Origin: Cyanobium sp. CACIAM 14
GTDB taxonomy: Bacteria; Cyanobacteriota; Cyanobacteriia; PCC-6307; Cyanobiaceae
Length of the DNA: 64,000 nt
Direction of reading: 5' to 3'
Assembly (NCBI GenBank): GCA_000708525.1
Contig: JMRP01000003.1
Location: 1-64,000, forward strand
In this document: one piece after another, positions 19,985 to 28,920 of the stretch
Layout of the letters: each line of letters starts with the position of its first letter
How positions within the stretch are numbered: the stretch's first letter is position 1
Position numbers and translations under genes: made by a program
The notes under the pieces: generated by a model
The model's input: the letters and a program-made list of their open reading frames with translations, nothing else
What the model was told of the DNA's origin: nothing
Database searches by the model: none

Positions 19985-21413
19985 CATCCCCGCCAGCACC
20001 CTCACCCCGGCAGGCTTTCCCGTGCTGGTGGATCCTCGACGGATCCAGGCGCTGCTTGCGGAGCTGGAGGCCAGTGAGCCCGAGCTGACGCCGATCCTCT
20101 CGCCCGCCGAACTGAGCCGCCTCTCGGCCGACTTCCACTCCTATTCCCCTGTCCTGGGGCCCCTGCTCAAGGGGAAGCGGGCCCAGGTGGCGGTGAAGGC
20201 CTGCCGCGTCGATCAGGTGCTGGCGGTGGCGGGGGCCTGCGCCCGCCATCGGGTGCCGCTCACCCTGCGGGGTGCCGGCACCGGCAACTACGGGCAGTGC
20301 GTTCCCCTGGCCGGCGGCCTGGTGCTCGATCTGACAGGGCTCGATCGGCTGCGGGAGGTCGATCCGGCCAGCGGCGTGGTGGAGGCCGAGGCGGGCTGTC
20401 TGATGGCCGATCTGGACCGCTTGCTTGAGCCGCATGGCCGCGCCCTGCGGCTGGCCCCGAGCACCTGCCGCACCGCCACCCTGGGGGGATTCGTCGCGGG
20501 AGGTTCCGGTGGTCTCGGATCCCTGCGCTGGGGCTTCCTGCGCGATCCGGGCCACCTGCTGGGGCTCGAGGTGGTCACGGTCGAACCCGTACCCCGGCTG
20601 CTGCGGCTGGAGGCCGCCGCCAGTGCACCCCTCAACCATGCCTATGGCACCAACGGCATCATCACCGCCCTGCGGCTGGCCACCACCGAGGCGGTGGCCT
20701 GGCAGCAGCTGGTGGTGAGCTTCGCCGGCTGGGAAGCGGCCCTGGAGGCGGCCAGGGACCTGCCGACCACGGCTCTGCTGCTCCACGCCCTCTGCCTGCT
20801 GGAGGCTCCGGTGGCGGCCGCCATGCCCTGGCCGGCCGGCTGCCCCGCCGCCGGTCCCGGGGAGCACCGGCTGCTGCTCCACGCCGCCCCCGACACCCTG
20901 GAGGTGCTGCCGCCGTGGCTGGCGGAGAGGGGCGGCAGGATCTGCTGGCGCGGTCCCCAGCCGGAGGGGGGCGGCGGGCGGGCGCTGCCCCTGTGGGAGC
21001 TCACCTGGAACCACACCACCCTGCACTGGCGGGCCCAGCGCCAGGACTGGACCTACCTGCAGCTGCTGCTGCCGCGTCCGGAAGCCCCCCTGCTGGAGGC
21101 CGTGCGCCGGCGCTGGGGGGAGGATGTGCTCTGGCACCTGGAGGGGGTGCGCCATCAGGGAGCGCCGCGCCTGGCGGCCCTGCCCCTGGTGCGATGGCAG
21201 GGGGAGCAGGCTCTCGCCGATCTGACCGATCAGTGCCGCGAGCTCGGGGCGGTGCTGTTCAACCCCCACGTGATCACGGTGGAAGACGGGGGCCTGGGAG
21301 TGGTCGACGCCGACCAGGTGGCGGCCAAGGCCGCCTACGACCCTGCCGGACTGATGAACCCCGGCAAGCTTCGCGGTTGGCCGGGTCGCTCCCGGCAGCC
21401 GCCGGAGTGTTAG
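19977..21413 (+). CDS. FAD-linked oxidase (GlcD/PCMH-type flavoprotein)
   Basis: A 478-residue flavoprotein. The PCMH-type FAD-binding domain occupies about residues 60-230: VAVKACRVDQVLAVAGACARH, then the pyrophosphate-binding PLTLRGAGTGNYGQC, LVLDLTGLDRL and CRTATLGGFVAGGSGGLGS. The C-terminus has AAYDPAGLMNPGKL, shared with GlcD-like oxidases and dehydrogenases. I see no bicovalent Cys/His pair that I can assign. ATG 19977 overlaps the amidohydrolase stop by 8 bases; upstream in-frame sequence is a shadow of that gene. It probably oxidises a hydroxy or amino compound made or released by its neighbour, which is inference. It ends overlapping the convergent pentapeptide gene by 4 bases. Confidence 0.82.
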   Translation: MDDIPASTLTPAGFPVLVDPRRIQALLAELEASEPELTPILSPAELSRLSADFHSYSPVLGPLLKGKRAQVAVKACRVDQVLAVAGACARHRVPLTLRGAGTGNYGQCVPLAGGLVLDLTGLDRLREVDPASGVVEAEAGCLMADLDRLLEPHGRALRLAPSTCRTATLGGFVAGGSGGLGSLRWGFLRDPGHLLGLEVVTVEPVPRLLRLEAAASAPLNHAYGTNGIITALRLATTEAVAWQQLVVSFAGWEAALEAARDLPTTALLLHALCLLEAPVAAAMPWPAGCPAAGPGEHRLLLHAAPDTLEVLPPWLAERGGRICWRGPQPEGGGGRALPLWELTWNHTTLHWRAQRQDWTYLQLLLPRPEAPLLEAVRRRWGEDVLWHLEGVRHQGAPRLAALPLVRWQGEQALADLTDQCRELGAVLFNPHVITVEDGGLGVVDADQVAAKAAYDPAGLMNPGKLRGWPGRSRQPPEC

Positions 21414-21994
21414 GGGCAGTCGAGGCTGAGGCGGGTGTCGGCCCCGGTGACCGGGTTGGTGCCCCGGGCGCTGCGGCAGAGAAGGCGCTGATCGAGCCGA
21501 TCGAGCAGGGCATCGGTGAAGTCGGCATCGGTGACCGTGGCGCCGGTGAAGTCGCTGCCGGAGGCGATCGCCCCGCGCAGCACCGCACCGGTGAGGTCGA
21601 CCCCGCTCATGTCCACCTTGTCCATCAGGGCGTCACTGAGGTCGGCGCCACTGAAGTCGGCCTCGGGGAAGGCCGCCTGGGTGAGGATCGCGCCGTGCAG
21701 GTCGGCACCCCGGAAGCTGGCCTGGCGGCCGGTGGCGCCGGCGAAGGAGCTTCCCGCCAGTCGCTCACCGCTGAAATCCCTGCCGCTCTGGTTGGTGAGG
21801 GTGTAGTCCACCCGATCCTGGTCCTCGGCTCTCGCCGGAGCGGCTGCCACGGCCTGCGGAAGCACGAGCAGGGGCAGCGCCAGCAGCAGCAGGGCGAGCA
21901 GCAGCGGCAGGACCCGGTCCGGGGCCCATGGCCACCGCCACGCACGGGCCCCCGCCGCGGGGCGGGAGGCATCGGATCCTGACGCCGTCGTCAT
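21410..21994 (-). CDS. Pentapeptide-repeat protein with signal or anchor segment
   Basis: A 194-residue protein. Residues 1-28 are polar and basic, and residues 29-52 form a Leu-rich hydrophobic segment ending AVAAAPARAE, a plausible signal peptide cleavage region. From about residue 68 to 165 the A(D/N)Lxx-type pentapeptide pattern runs through: DFSGERLAGSSFAGA, SFRGADLHGAILTQA, DFSGADLSDALMDK and so on, about 17-20 repeats in a right-handed beta helix. Two Cys near the C-terminus may form a disulphide. Such proteins are common in cyanobacterial thylakoid lumen and have no fixed function. Its ATG overlaps the folC stop by 4 bases of coding. Confidence 0.85.
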   Translation of the reverse strand: MTTASGSDASRPAAGARAWRWPWAPDRVLPLLLALLLLALPLLVLPQAVAAAPARAEDQDRVDYTLTNQSGRDFSGERLAGSSFAGATGRQASFRGADLHGAILTQAAFPEADFSGADLSDALMDKVDMSGVDLTGAVLRGAIASGSDFTGATVTDADFTDALLDRLDQRLLCRSARGTNPVTGADTRLSLDCP

Positions 21995-23295
21995 GGGCGT
22001 TGGGGGCCGGGAACCTCCCCAGGCTGGCCCAGGAAGGCCGCGCCGTCAGTGGGCGGGTCGTCAAGCAGCGGCAGCACGGCGCCGAGCAGGAACAGCGAGC
22101 CCGCCACCACCGGCAGCGGGCCGGGGGCCAGCAGTCCGTCCAGCCCGGCCTCCAGGTCGCCGGCGTCCTCCAGCTGGTCAGCGCGCTCGGGGCAGGCCGC
22201 GGCCAGCTCCTGCCGCGACCAGCTGGTGTGCTCCGGCACCGCCACCACCGCCGCCCGATCCCCAGGGCGCAACAGCAGCGAGAGCATCGCCGCCCCCTCC
22301 TTGTGCCGCTGCATGCCCAGCAGCCAGCGGCGCGGCAGGCCGCCGTCGAGACCGTCCAGTTCCCGCCGCAGGGCCGCCGCCGCCGGAGGGTTGTGGGCTC
22401 CGTCCAGCAGCAGCTCGCGGCCCCGCCAGCGGCGCCTCTCCAGGCGCCCGGGCCAGCGGGCCGCCGCCAGGCCCGCGCGGATGGTGGAATCGCTCAGGGA
22501 CCTGCCGGCCAGCGGAGCCCCTGGCGCGACCAGGGCACGGGCCATCGCCACGGCCACGGCCGCGTTGTGGCGTTGCAGCTCCCCCGCCAGGCCCAGGCGG
22601 GGGCCTCCCCCGGCCTCGGCCGGCAGGGGGGGCACCCACTGCAGGCTGGCGCCGCGGCGGCGGGCCTCCATCTCCAGCACACGCCGCGCATCCGGCTCCT
22701 GCGCCGCACTGAAGGCCCGGCAGCCCGGCCCCATGACGGCGGCCTTCTCGGCGGCGATGGCCGCCAGGGTGTCACCCAGGTGCTCGCGGTGGTCGAGGCC
22801 GATGGCCCCGAAGCCCACCACCGGCCGCCGTGGGTGGGCCGTGGTGGCATCGAGCCGGCCCCCCAGCCCCACCTCCAGCACCGCCAGGTCCACCGCCTCG
22901 CGGGCGAAGCGGTCGAAGGCTGCGGCTGTGATCAGCTCGAAGGGGGTGAGACGGTGGCGGCGGGCGAAGGGCTGCCAGCGAGTCAGGTCACTGCGCAGGA
23001 TGCCGGCCGCGATCCAGTCGTCATCGATCTGGATCCGTTCACACCAGCTCACCAGATGGGGGGAGCGGTAGGTGCCGACATGCACGCCCGCGGCCCGCAG
23101 GATGAAGTGCAGGAATGTGCTGATCGAGCCTTTGCCGTTGGTGCCGGCCACCTGGGCCGCCGGGAACCGCCGTTCCGGGTGGCCCCCTTCGGCCAGGGCC
23201 CCGGCCAGCCGCTCCAGGCCCAGGTCGATGCCGCGGATGGCGAAGGGCTCGAGCAGGTCGCCCAGGTCGACGGGGGCTGGCAGCAGGGACGGCAA
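21991..23295 (-). CDS. folC: Bifunctional folylpolyglutamate synthase / dihydrofolate synthase
   Basis: A 434-residue Mur-ligase-fold enzyme that adds glutamate to dihydropteroate and to reduced folates. The P-loop is in QVAGTNGKGSISTFL near residue 48-60. SPHLVSWCERI, EVGLGGRLDATT and GLDHREHLGDTLAAIAAEKA follow, then the C-terminal domain begins at RLERRRWRGRELLLDGAHNPPA. The start is a TTG at 23295 in the short gap after argD, and I see no better upstream codon, so it is moderately uncertain. The gene follows argD by 15 bases and overlaps the pentapeptide gene by 4. Confidence 0.92.
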   Translation of the reverse strand: MPSLLPAPVDLGDLLEPFAIRGIDLGLERLAGALAEGGHPERRFPAAQVAGTNGKGSISTFLHFILRAAGVHVGTYRSPHLVSWCERIQIDDDWIAAGILRSDLTRWQPFARRHRLTPFELITAAAFDRFAREAVDLAVLEVGLGGRLDATTAHPRRPVVGFGAIGLDHREHLGDTLAAIAAEKAAVMGPGCRAFSAAQEPDARRVLEMEARRRGASLQWVPPLPAEAGGGPRLGLAGELQRHNAAVAVAMARALVAPGAPLAGRSLSDSTIRAGLAAARWPGRLERRRWRGRELLLDGAHNPPAAAALRRELDGLDGGLPRRWLLGMQRHKEGAAMLSLLLRPGDRAAVVAVPEHTSWSRQELAAACPERADQLEDAGDLEAGLDGLLAPGPLPVVAGSLFLLGAVLPLLDDPPTDGAAFLGQPGEVPGPQRP

Positions 23296-23309
23296 GGGCG
23301 TTGCCCGGT

Positions 23310-24488
23310 TCAGGCCAGGGTGGCGAGGGCCTTCTCCAGGCGCTTCACCGCCTTGCGCAGCTGGCGGGGCTTGACCACCAGCGGGGGCACGAAGCGGACC
23401 ACCCCGGGGCCGGCGGGCACCAGCAGCAGCCCTTCGGCCATGGCGGCCTTCACGAGAGCCGGAGCCGTGATCCCTTCCGGCCGCAGCACCAGGCCCCTCA
23501 GCAGCCCCCAGCCCCGCTCGCCCTCGAGCCGGTCGGGGTGGCGGGCCACGAGCTCCCGGAGCAGGCTCTGCAGCAGGGCGCCGCTCGCGCTCACCTTCTC
23601 CAGCAGGCCGCGGCGCTCGATCTCCGCGATCACGGTGAGCCCGGCCCGGCAGGCGAAGGGGTTGCCTCCGAAAGTGCTGGCGTGCTCCCCGGGGCGGAAA
23701 TGGTCCACGGCGGCCTTCACCGCCAGGGCGCCGATGGGGATGCCGCCGCCCAGGCCCTTGGCCATGGTCAGGGCATCGGGCTCGACCCCCAGCTGCTCAT
23801 AGCCCCACCAGCGGCCGCTGCGCCCCACCCCGATCTGCACCTCGTCGAAGATCAGCAGGATGCGGCGGGCGTCGCAGAGCTCCCGCACCCGGCGGAAGAA
23901 GGCGGGATCGCCCGGGTTCACCCCACCTTCGCCCTGGATCGGCTCGAGCAGCACGGCCGCCACCCGGGGGCCGTCGGCCTCGCACACCTCCAGCAGCGCC
24001 TCGAAGGCGGCGATGTCGTTGTAGGGGAAGTAGCGGAAGCCCGACACCATGGGCTCGAACCCCTGGTGGTATTTGGGCTGCCCCGTGGCGGTCACCGCCG
24101 CCAGGGTGCGGCCATGGAAGCTGGCTTCTGCGGTGAGGATCAGGGGGTCGGCGATGCCGCGCACCTCGTGGCCGTGCTTGCGGGCCAGCTTGATGGCGGC
24201 TTCGTTGGCCTCGGCGCCCGAGTTGCAGAAGAACACCCGGTCGGTGCAGCTGCGGGCGGTGATCGCCGCGGCCAGGGCCTCCTGCTCCGGGATCCGGTAG
24301 AGGTTGGAGACGTGCTGGAGTCGTCCCAGCTGAGCGCAGAGCCGGCGCCGCAGCACCGGGTCGCTGTGGCCCAGGGTGCAGACGGCAATGCCGGCGACCA
24401 TGTCGAGATAGCGGCGCCCGCTCTCATCCCACAGCCAGACCCCCCGGCCCCGCGTCAGGGCCAGGGGAAAGCGGCCGTAGGTGTCCAT
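23310..24488 (-). CDS. argD: Acetylornithine aminotransferase
   Basis: A 392-residue PLP enzyme of arginine synthesis, converting N-acetylglutamate semialdehyde to N-acetylornithine (class III aminotransferase). Motifs: GRRYLDMVAGIAV, FFCNSGAEANEAAIKLARKHG binding phosphate, GFRYFPYND, LIFDEVQIGVGRSG with the ring-stacking Asp, and TMAKGLGGGIPIGA with the Schiff-base Lys, then STFGGNPFACRAG. Start MDTYGRFPLAL at 24488 is preferred; the next in-frame ATG at 24545 overlaps the last base of tRNA-Leu, so using it would need a processed leader. It is 57 bases from the tRNA and runs into folC. Confidence 0.94.
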   Translation of the reverse strand: MDTYGRFPLALTRGRGVWLWDESGRRYLDMVAGIAVCTLGHSDPVLRRRLCAQLGRLQHVSNLYRIPEQEALAAAITARSCTDRVFFCNSGAEANEAAIKLARKHGHEVRGIADPLILTAEASFHGRTLAAVTATGQPKYHQGFEPMVSGFRYFPYNDIAAFEALLEVCEADGPRVAAVLLEPIQGEGGVNPGDPAFFRRVRELCDARRILLIFDEVQIGVGRSGRWWGYEQLGVEPDALTMAKGLGGGIPIGALAVKAAVDHFRPGEHASTFGGNPFACRAGLTVIAEIERRGLLEKVSASGALLQSLLRELVARHPDRLEGERGWGLLRGLVLRPEGITAPALVKAAMAEGLLLVPAGPGVVRFVPPLVVKPRQLRKAVKRLEKALATLA

Positions 24489-24544
24489 CACCGGGGGGAT
24501 GGGCTCCGTAGGGCAGGACGCCGGCCCGTTCGGAGCTTGTGGCA

Positions 24545-24626
24545 TGGGAGCGGTGGGACTCGAACCCACATGCCCGAGGGCGCTCGATTTTGAGTCGAGT
24601 CCGTCTACCAATTCCGGCACGCTCCC
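24545..24626 (-). tRNA. tRNA-Leu (anticodon CAA)
   Basis: On the minus strand, acceptor GGGAGCG pairs with CGCTCCC, with discriminator A at 24545. The anticodon stem CTCGA/TCGAG encloses loop CTCAAAA, giving anticodon CAA for codon UUG. A class II variable arm and a T arm containing TTCGAGT are present. It lies in the same direction between murA and argD, so it may be cut from a longer transcript. Confidence 0.95.
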
Positions 24627-24639
24627 GCAGAGCGGGACT

Positions 24640-25944
24640 CTAGGCGGCGGCGGAGATCCTGCGGATCGCGGCGCCGGCGGCGTTGAGCTTCCCTTCCAGA
24701 TCGGCATAGCCCCGATCCAGGTATTCCAGGCCCCGCACGGTGGTGACCCCGTCGGCGGCCAGGCCAGCCAGCACCATGGCGGCGGCGGCGCGCAGGTCGG
24801 TGCCGTGCACGGGGGCGCCACTGAGGCGGGCCACCCCCTCGACGCAGGCGGTGTTGCCCTGCATCCGGATCGAGGCGCCCATGCGCTGCAGTTCGGCCAC
24901 GTGCTGGAGACGGTTCTCAAAGATGTTCTCCACCACCATGCTGGTGCCCTCGGCGGTGGCGAGCAGGGCCATGAACGGTGCCTGCAGGTCGGTGGGGAAG
25001 CCGGGAAAGGGCTGGGTGCGCAGATCCACCGACCTCACCCGGTCGGCGTTGATGATGAGACCCGTGCCGTCGGCCTCGATCCGGCAGCCCGCCTCCTCGA
25101 GCTTGGTGATCACGGCCCCCAGGTGCTCCGGCAGGGCCGGGAACACCCGCAGACGAGAGCGGGTGATGGCACCGGCCAGGAGAAACGTGCCGGCCTCGAT
25201 GCGGTCGGGGATGACGGCGTAGTCGGCCCCGTGCAGACGCTCCACTCCGACGATGGTGATGGTGGGGGTGCCGGCGCCGCGCACCTTGGCCCCCATGGCC
25301 AGCAGCAGGCGGGCCAGGTCGATCACCTCCGGCTCCTGGGCCGCGTTCTCGATGACGGTTTCGCCGTCGGCCAGGGCGGCCGCCATCATCAGGGTCTCGG
25401 TGGCGCCGACGCTGGGGCAGTCGAGGTGGATGTGGCCGCCGCTGAGGCGGCGCTGGCGGCCGGGAACAACGGCGGTGACCACCCCGTGCTCGATGGTCAC
25501 CTGGGCTCCAAGGGCCTTGAGCCCCCTGACGTGCTCCACCACGGGACGGGTGCCGATCTTGCAGCCGCCGGGAAGCGGCACCTGGGCCATGCCCATGCGC
25601 GCCAGCAACGGCCCGATGCAGAAGAAGCTGGCCCTCAGGCTGTTGACCAGCTCGTAGGGGGGCGAGGAGGTGGTGATGGCGTCCCCATGGAGGACGATGG
25701 CGTCGCCTGTCCGCTGCACCCGTACGCCGAGGGCGGCGAGGATCTCGCCCATCGCGGTGATGTCGGTGAGGGGTGGCACGTTGCTGAGCCGCAGCCCGTC
25801 CTCCGTGAGCAGGCAGGCGGCCATCAGCACCAGGGCCGAATTCTTGGCGCCGCTCACCTTGAGCTCTCCGGCCAGCCGTCGGCCCCCACTGATTTCCAGC
25901 CTGCTGGCGGCAATGGCCTTGACAGGCATGGGGGTTACGGTCAT
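24640..25944 (-). CDS. murA: UDP-N-acetylglucosamine 1-carboxyvinyltransferase
   Basis: A 434-residue enzyme catalysing the first committed step of peptidoglycan synthesis, transfer of enolpyruvate from PEP to UDP-GlcNAc. Motifs: [16 protein letters not shown] with the conserved Lys/Asn, [14 protein letters not shown] with Arg, and [15 protein letters not shown], which keeps the PEP-attacking Cys and the target of fosfomycin. [17 protein letters not shown] and [13 protein letters not shown] follow. ATG 25944 has a clear ribosome-binding site (AAGGA, 9 bases upstream), so it is preferred over the in-frame ATG at 25929. It is the first gene after the tRNA-Leu(CAG)-side promoter gap and is followed by tRNA-Leu(CAA). 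Confidence 0.97.
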   Translation of the reverse strand: MTVTPMPVKAIAASRLEISGGRRLAGELKVSGAKNSALVLMAACLLTEDGLRLSNVPPLTDITAMGEILAALGVRVQRTGDAIVLHGDAITTSSPPYELVNSLRASFFCIGPLLARMGMAQVPLPGGCKIGTRPVVEHVRGLKALGAQVTIEHGVVTAVVPGRQRRLSGGHIHLDCPSVGATETLMMAAALADGETVIENAAQEPEVIDLARLLLAMGAKVRGAGTPTITIVGVERLHGADYAVIPDRIEAGTFLLAGAITRSRLRVFPALPEHLGAVITKLEEAGCRIEADGTGLIINADRVRSVDLRTQPFPGFPTDLQAPFMALLATAEGTSMVVENIFENRLQHVAELQRMGASIRMQGNTACVEGVARLSGAPVHGTDLRAAAAMVLAGLAADGVTTVRGLEYLDRGYADLEGKLNAAGAAIRRISAAA

Positions 25945-25953
25945 GGACAGGAG

Positions 25954-25958
25954 TCCTT
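25954..25958 (-). promoter_or_regulatory. Ribosome-binding site of murA
   Basis: On the minus strand AAGGA ends 9 bases before ATG 25944. It decides the murA start, since no such motif precedes the alternative ATG at 25929. Confidence 0.7.
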
Positions 25959-26194
25959 CTATCAATTTCGGGGCATCTTGACAATGAATGAACCCGTCGT
26001 CTAGGGGCCGCAGTCCAAACTGTCTTGGCCCTGTTCCCCGTGAGACACCACCCCGTGTTCCGGCCGTCTTTGGGCCTCGGCCCCGGTCCAGGGGACGTCT
26101 GGGGGCCCGGAGGCGCCGAGGGTGACGCCGGTGAGGGCGCCGGTGATGATTTATGCTCCGCTCAGCCTTACGACCCTCGTGACGGCTGACGCCC

Positions 26195-26278
26195 GCGGAT
26201 GTGGCGGAATTGGTAGACGCGCTAGTTTCAGGTACTAGTGGCAGCAATGTCGTGGGAGTTCAAGTCTCCCCATCCGCA
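26195..26278 (+). tRNA. tRNA-Leu (anticodon CAG)
   Basis: Acceptor GCGGATG (26195-26201) pairs with CATCCGC (26271-26277), discriminator A at 26278. The anticodon stem CTAGT/ACTAG holds loop TTCAGGT with anticodon CAG for codon CUG. D arm GGTAGAC and T arm TTCAAGT are standard, and a long variable arm is present. About 250 bases upstream are non-coding and hold a possible -10 box TATGCT at 26152-26157. Confidence 0.95.
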
Positions 26279-26288
26279 TATTTGATTC

Positions 26289-26537
26289 ATGATCGTCCTC
26301 AAGATCACCAATGCCTCCGACGTCGTCGCCTCGAACATCGGCAGGTTCCTGGAGCGGTTGACGTCCAGCGAATACGATCAGAACAAGGTCGAGGACATCG
26401 TCATCGACCGTCTGGCGGCCAATCTCAAGGCCGAGGGCATCCGCGGCGAGGTGGCGGCCGTGAACGGGCTGGATCTTCACGATGACGACCTGGTTCTCCA
26501 CGACCGGCTGAAGATCCGCCGCCGCCGGACGATCTGA
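26289..26537 (+). CDS. Small conserved-looking hypothetical protein, 82 aa
   Basis: I do not recognise the family. The protein is 82 residues, soluble and rather charged: MIVLKITNASDVVASNIGRF at the start, then SSEYDQNKVEDIVIDRLA, and a C-terminal RLKIRRRR basic cluster that could contact nucleic acid. It begins 11 bases after tRNA-Leu and ends 29 bases before a TrmH-type RNA methyltransferase in the same direction. Codon use is ordinary for the window. The location among tRNA and RNA-modification genes suggests an RNA-linked role, but this is only context. Confidence 0.75.
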   Translation: MIVLKITNASDVVASNIGRFLERLTSSEYDQNKVEDIVIDRLAANLKAEGIRGEVAAVNGLDLHDDDLVLHDRLKIRRRRTI

Positions 26538-26565
26538 CGGCCCCATCCGCCAGTCCCCCATCCTC

Positions 26566-27411
26566 GTGACGTCCGAGCCGGAGCTCATCCGCAGCGTCCG
26601 CAATCCCCTGATCCAGGCGGTGCGGCGTCTGCACCGCTCCAGCGGCCGGCGCGAACAGGGCCGGATCCTGCTGGAGGGCACCCACCTCCTCCAGGAGACG
26701 CTGCGGCTCGGCCTGAAGCCGGAGCTGCTGCTGGCCACGCCCGCCTGGCTCGAAGGCCATGGCGCCCTGCGCCAGCGTCTGCCGCCCGGCGTTCCGCTCA
26801 GGTCCTGCACGGAGGAGGTGCTTCGTGCCGCCGCCACCACCCTCCACCCCGATGGGGTGCTGCTCGCCCTCCCGGCCGCCGGCCTCCCGGCTCCGGCGGA
26901 AGCCCGCGCGGATTTCGTGCTGGCCCTGGACCGCCTCCAGGATCCGGGCAACCTGGGCACCCTGCTGCGCACGGCCCTGGCGGCGGGAGTGCAGCAGGTG
27001 TGGCTGGGGGACGGGGCCGATCCCCTCCAGCCGAAGGTGCTGCGGGCCTCCAGCGGGGCGGCCCTGGCGCTGCCGGTGGAGCGGCTGGAGGCCGCTGCCC
27101 TGCACGCCCGGCTAGCCACCGCCCGCTCCGCCGGCCTGCAGCTGGTGGCGGCGGTGGTCCCGGAGGCGGAGGGCGGCGCCCGGCCCTACTGGGAGCTGGA
27201 CTGGCGCCGCCCCACGGCCCTGCTGCTGGGCAACGAGGGGGCGGGGCTGGATCCCGAACTCACCCGGCTGGCCGACCGGCGGGTGACGATCCCCCACAGC
27301 CCGGCGGTGGAGTCGCTCAACGTGGCGGCAGCGGCGGCGCTGCTGCTGCTGGAGCGCTCCCGCCAGGCCCACGGCCGGCCCGGTCCTGCGCTGCATCGGC
27401 CCGCGCCCTGA
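26566..27411 (+). CDS. SpoU/TrmH-family RNA 2'-O-methyltransferase
   Basis: A 281-residue SPOUT methyltransferase. The N-terminal substrate-binding domain has RSVRNPLIQAVRRLH and RILLEGTHLLQETL. The knotted C-terminal domain carries all three motifs: LDRLQDPGNLGTLLRTA (motif 1), LLLGNEGAGLDPEL (motif 2) and PAVESLNVAAAAALLLLE (motif 3), binding SAM. The target, 23S rRNA or a tRNA, cannot be told; the layout resembles RlmB and TsnR-type rRNA enzymes. Start is a GTG at 26566. It is followed by lpdA after 35 bases. Confidence 0.9.
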   Translation: MTSEPELIRSVRNPLIQAVRRLHRSSGRREQGRILLEGTHLLQETLRLGLKPELLLATPAWLEGHGALRQRLPPGVPLRSCTEEVLRAAATTLHPDGVLLALPAAGLPAPAEARADFVLALDRLQDPGNLGTLLRTALAAGVQQVWLGDGADPLQPKVLRASSGAALALPVERLEAAALHARLATARSAGLQLVAAVVPEAEGGARPYWELDWRRPTALLLGNEGAGLDPELTRLADRRVTIPHSPAVESLNVAAAAALLLLERSRQAHGRPGPALHRPAP

Positions 27412-27446
27412 CAGGGGAGAATGCTGCGACCCACGTCGTCTGTCCG

Positions 27447-28919
27447 GTGACCGCAGCGCCCGCCTCTCCTCCCTCCGGCTTCGATTTCGATGTGATCGTG
27501 ATCGGCGCCGGCTACGGCGGGTTCGATGCGGCCAAGCACGCCGCCGAGCATGGCCTGAAGGTGGCGATCGTGGAATCCCGCGACATGGGCGGCACCTGCG
27601 TCAACCGCGGCTGCGTGCCCTCCAAGGCCCTGCTGGCGGCCAGCGGCCGGGTGCGGGAACTGGCCGATGCCGAGCATCTGGCGGGCTTCGGCATCCATGC
27701 GGCGCCGGTGCGCTTCGAGCGGCAGAAGATCGCCGACCACGCCGCCCAGCTGGTGGCCACGATCCGCACCAATCTCACCAGGACCCTGGAGCGCTCCGGC
27801 GCCGTGATCCTGCGCGGCAAGGGGCGGCTGGATGGGCCCCAGCGGGTGGCGGTGCGGGAGGCCAGCGGCGTGGAGCGCGTCCACACCGGCCGGGAGGTGA
27901 TCATCGCCACCGGCTCCGACCCGTTCGTGCCGCCGGGCATCGAGACCGACGGCCGCACCGTGTTCACCAGCGACGAGGCCATCAACCTGGAATGGCTGCC
28001 CCGCTGGATCACCATCATCGGCAGCGGCTACATCGGCCTGGAGTTCGCCGATGTGTACACCGCCCTGGGTTGCGAGGTCACGATGATCGAGGCCCTCGAT
28101 CGTGTGATGCCCACCTTCGATCCGGACATCGCCCGGATCGCCGCCCGTCACCTCATCGACGGCCGTGACATCGACGCCCGCTCCGGTGTGCTCGCCAGCC
28201 GCATCACCCCCGGCTGTCCGGTGCGGATCGAGCTGGTGGACATGACCACCCGGGAGCCGGTGGAGACCCTGGAAGTGGATGCCGTGCTGGTGGCCACCGG
28301 CCGGGTGCCGGTGAGCAAGGATCTCAATCTGGCCAGCGTGGGCGTGGAGACCCAGCGGGGCTTCATCCCGGTGGACGATGCCCTGCGGGTGCTCGCGGAC
28401 GGTGAGCCGGTTCCCCACCTCTGGGCCGTGGGCGACGTGACCGGCAAGATGATGCTCGCCCACACCGCCGCCGCCCAGGGGACGGTCGCCGTGGACAACA
28501 TCCTCGGCCATGAGCGCCGCATCGACTACCGCTCGATCCCGGCGGCCACCTTCACCCATCCCGAGATCAGCTCGGTCGGGCTCTCGGAAGCGGACGCGAA
28601 GGAGCTGGCCGGCAAGGAGGGCTTCGAGCTGGGGGTCGTGCGCAGCTACTTCAAGGCCAACTCCAAGGCCCTGGCGGAACTGGAGAGCGATGGTCTGCTG
28701 AAGCTGCTGTTCCGCAGGGACACCGGCGAGGTGCTCGGTGCCCACATCTACGGTCTCCATGCCGCCGATCTGATCCAGGAGATCGCCAACGCGGTGGCCC
28801 GACGCCAGGGCGTGCGCCAGCTGGCCAGCGAGGTGCACACCCATCCCACCCTGAGCGAAGTGGTGGAAGTGGCCTACAAGCAGGCCGCCCTCAGCCTGGC
28901 CGCTGCGACGGAGGCCTGA
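27447..28919 (+). CDS. lpdA: Dihydrolipoyl dehydrogenase (E3)
   Basis: A 490-residue flavoprotein that reoxidises the dihydrolipoyl arm of pyruvate dehydrogenase and related complexes with NAD+. FAD motif [18 protein letters not shown] near residue 15, redox disulphide [15 protein letters not shown] at about residue 50, the NAD-binding [15 protein letters not shown] near residue 190, [11 protein letters not shown] near residue 330, and the His/Glu pair of [13 protein letters not shown] near the C-terminus. The start is a GTG at 27447. The partner E2 gene is 28 kb away at 55490 in the same direction, and lipoate attachment is served by lipB. trpC follows by 1 base. Confidence 0.95.
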   Translation: MTAAPASPPSGFDFDVIVIGAGYGGFDAAKHAAEHGLKVAIVESRDMGGTCVNRGCVPSKALLAASGRVRELADAEHLAGFGIHAAPVRFERQKIADHAAQLVATIRTNLTRTLERSGAVILRGKGRLDGPQRVAVREASGVERVHTGREVIIATGSDPFVPPGIETDGRTVFTSDEAINLEWLPRWITIIGSGYIGLEFADVYTALGCEVTMIEALDRVMPTFDPDIARIAARHLIDGRDIDARSGVLASRITPGCPVRIELVDMTTREPVETLEVDAVLVATGRVPVSKDLNLASVGVETQRGFIPVDDALRVLADGEPVPHLWAVGDVTGKMMLAHTAAAQGTVAVDNILGHERRIDYRSIPAATFTHPEISSVGLSEADAKELAGKEGFELGVVRSYFKANSKALAELESDGLLKLLFRRDTGEVLGAHIYGLHAADLIQEIANAVARRQGVRQLASEVHTHPTLSEVVEVAYKQAALSLAAATEA

Positions 28920-28920
28920 G

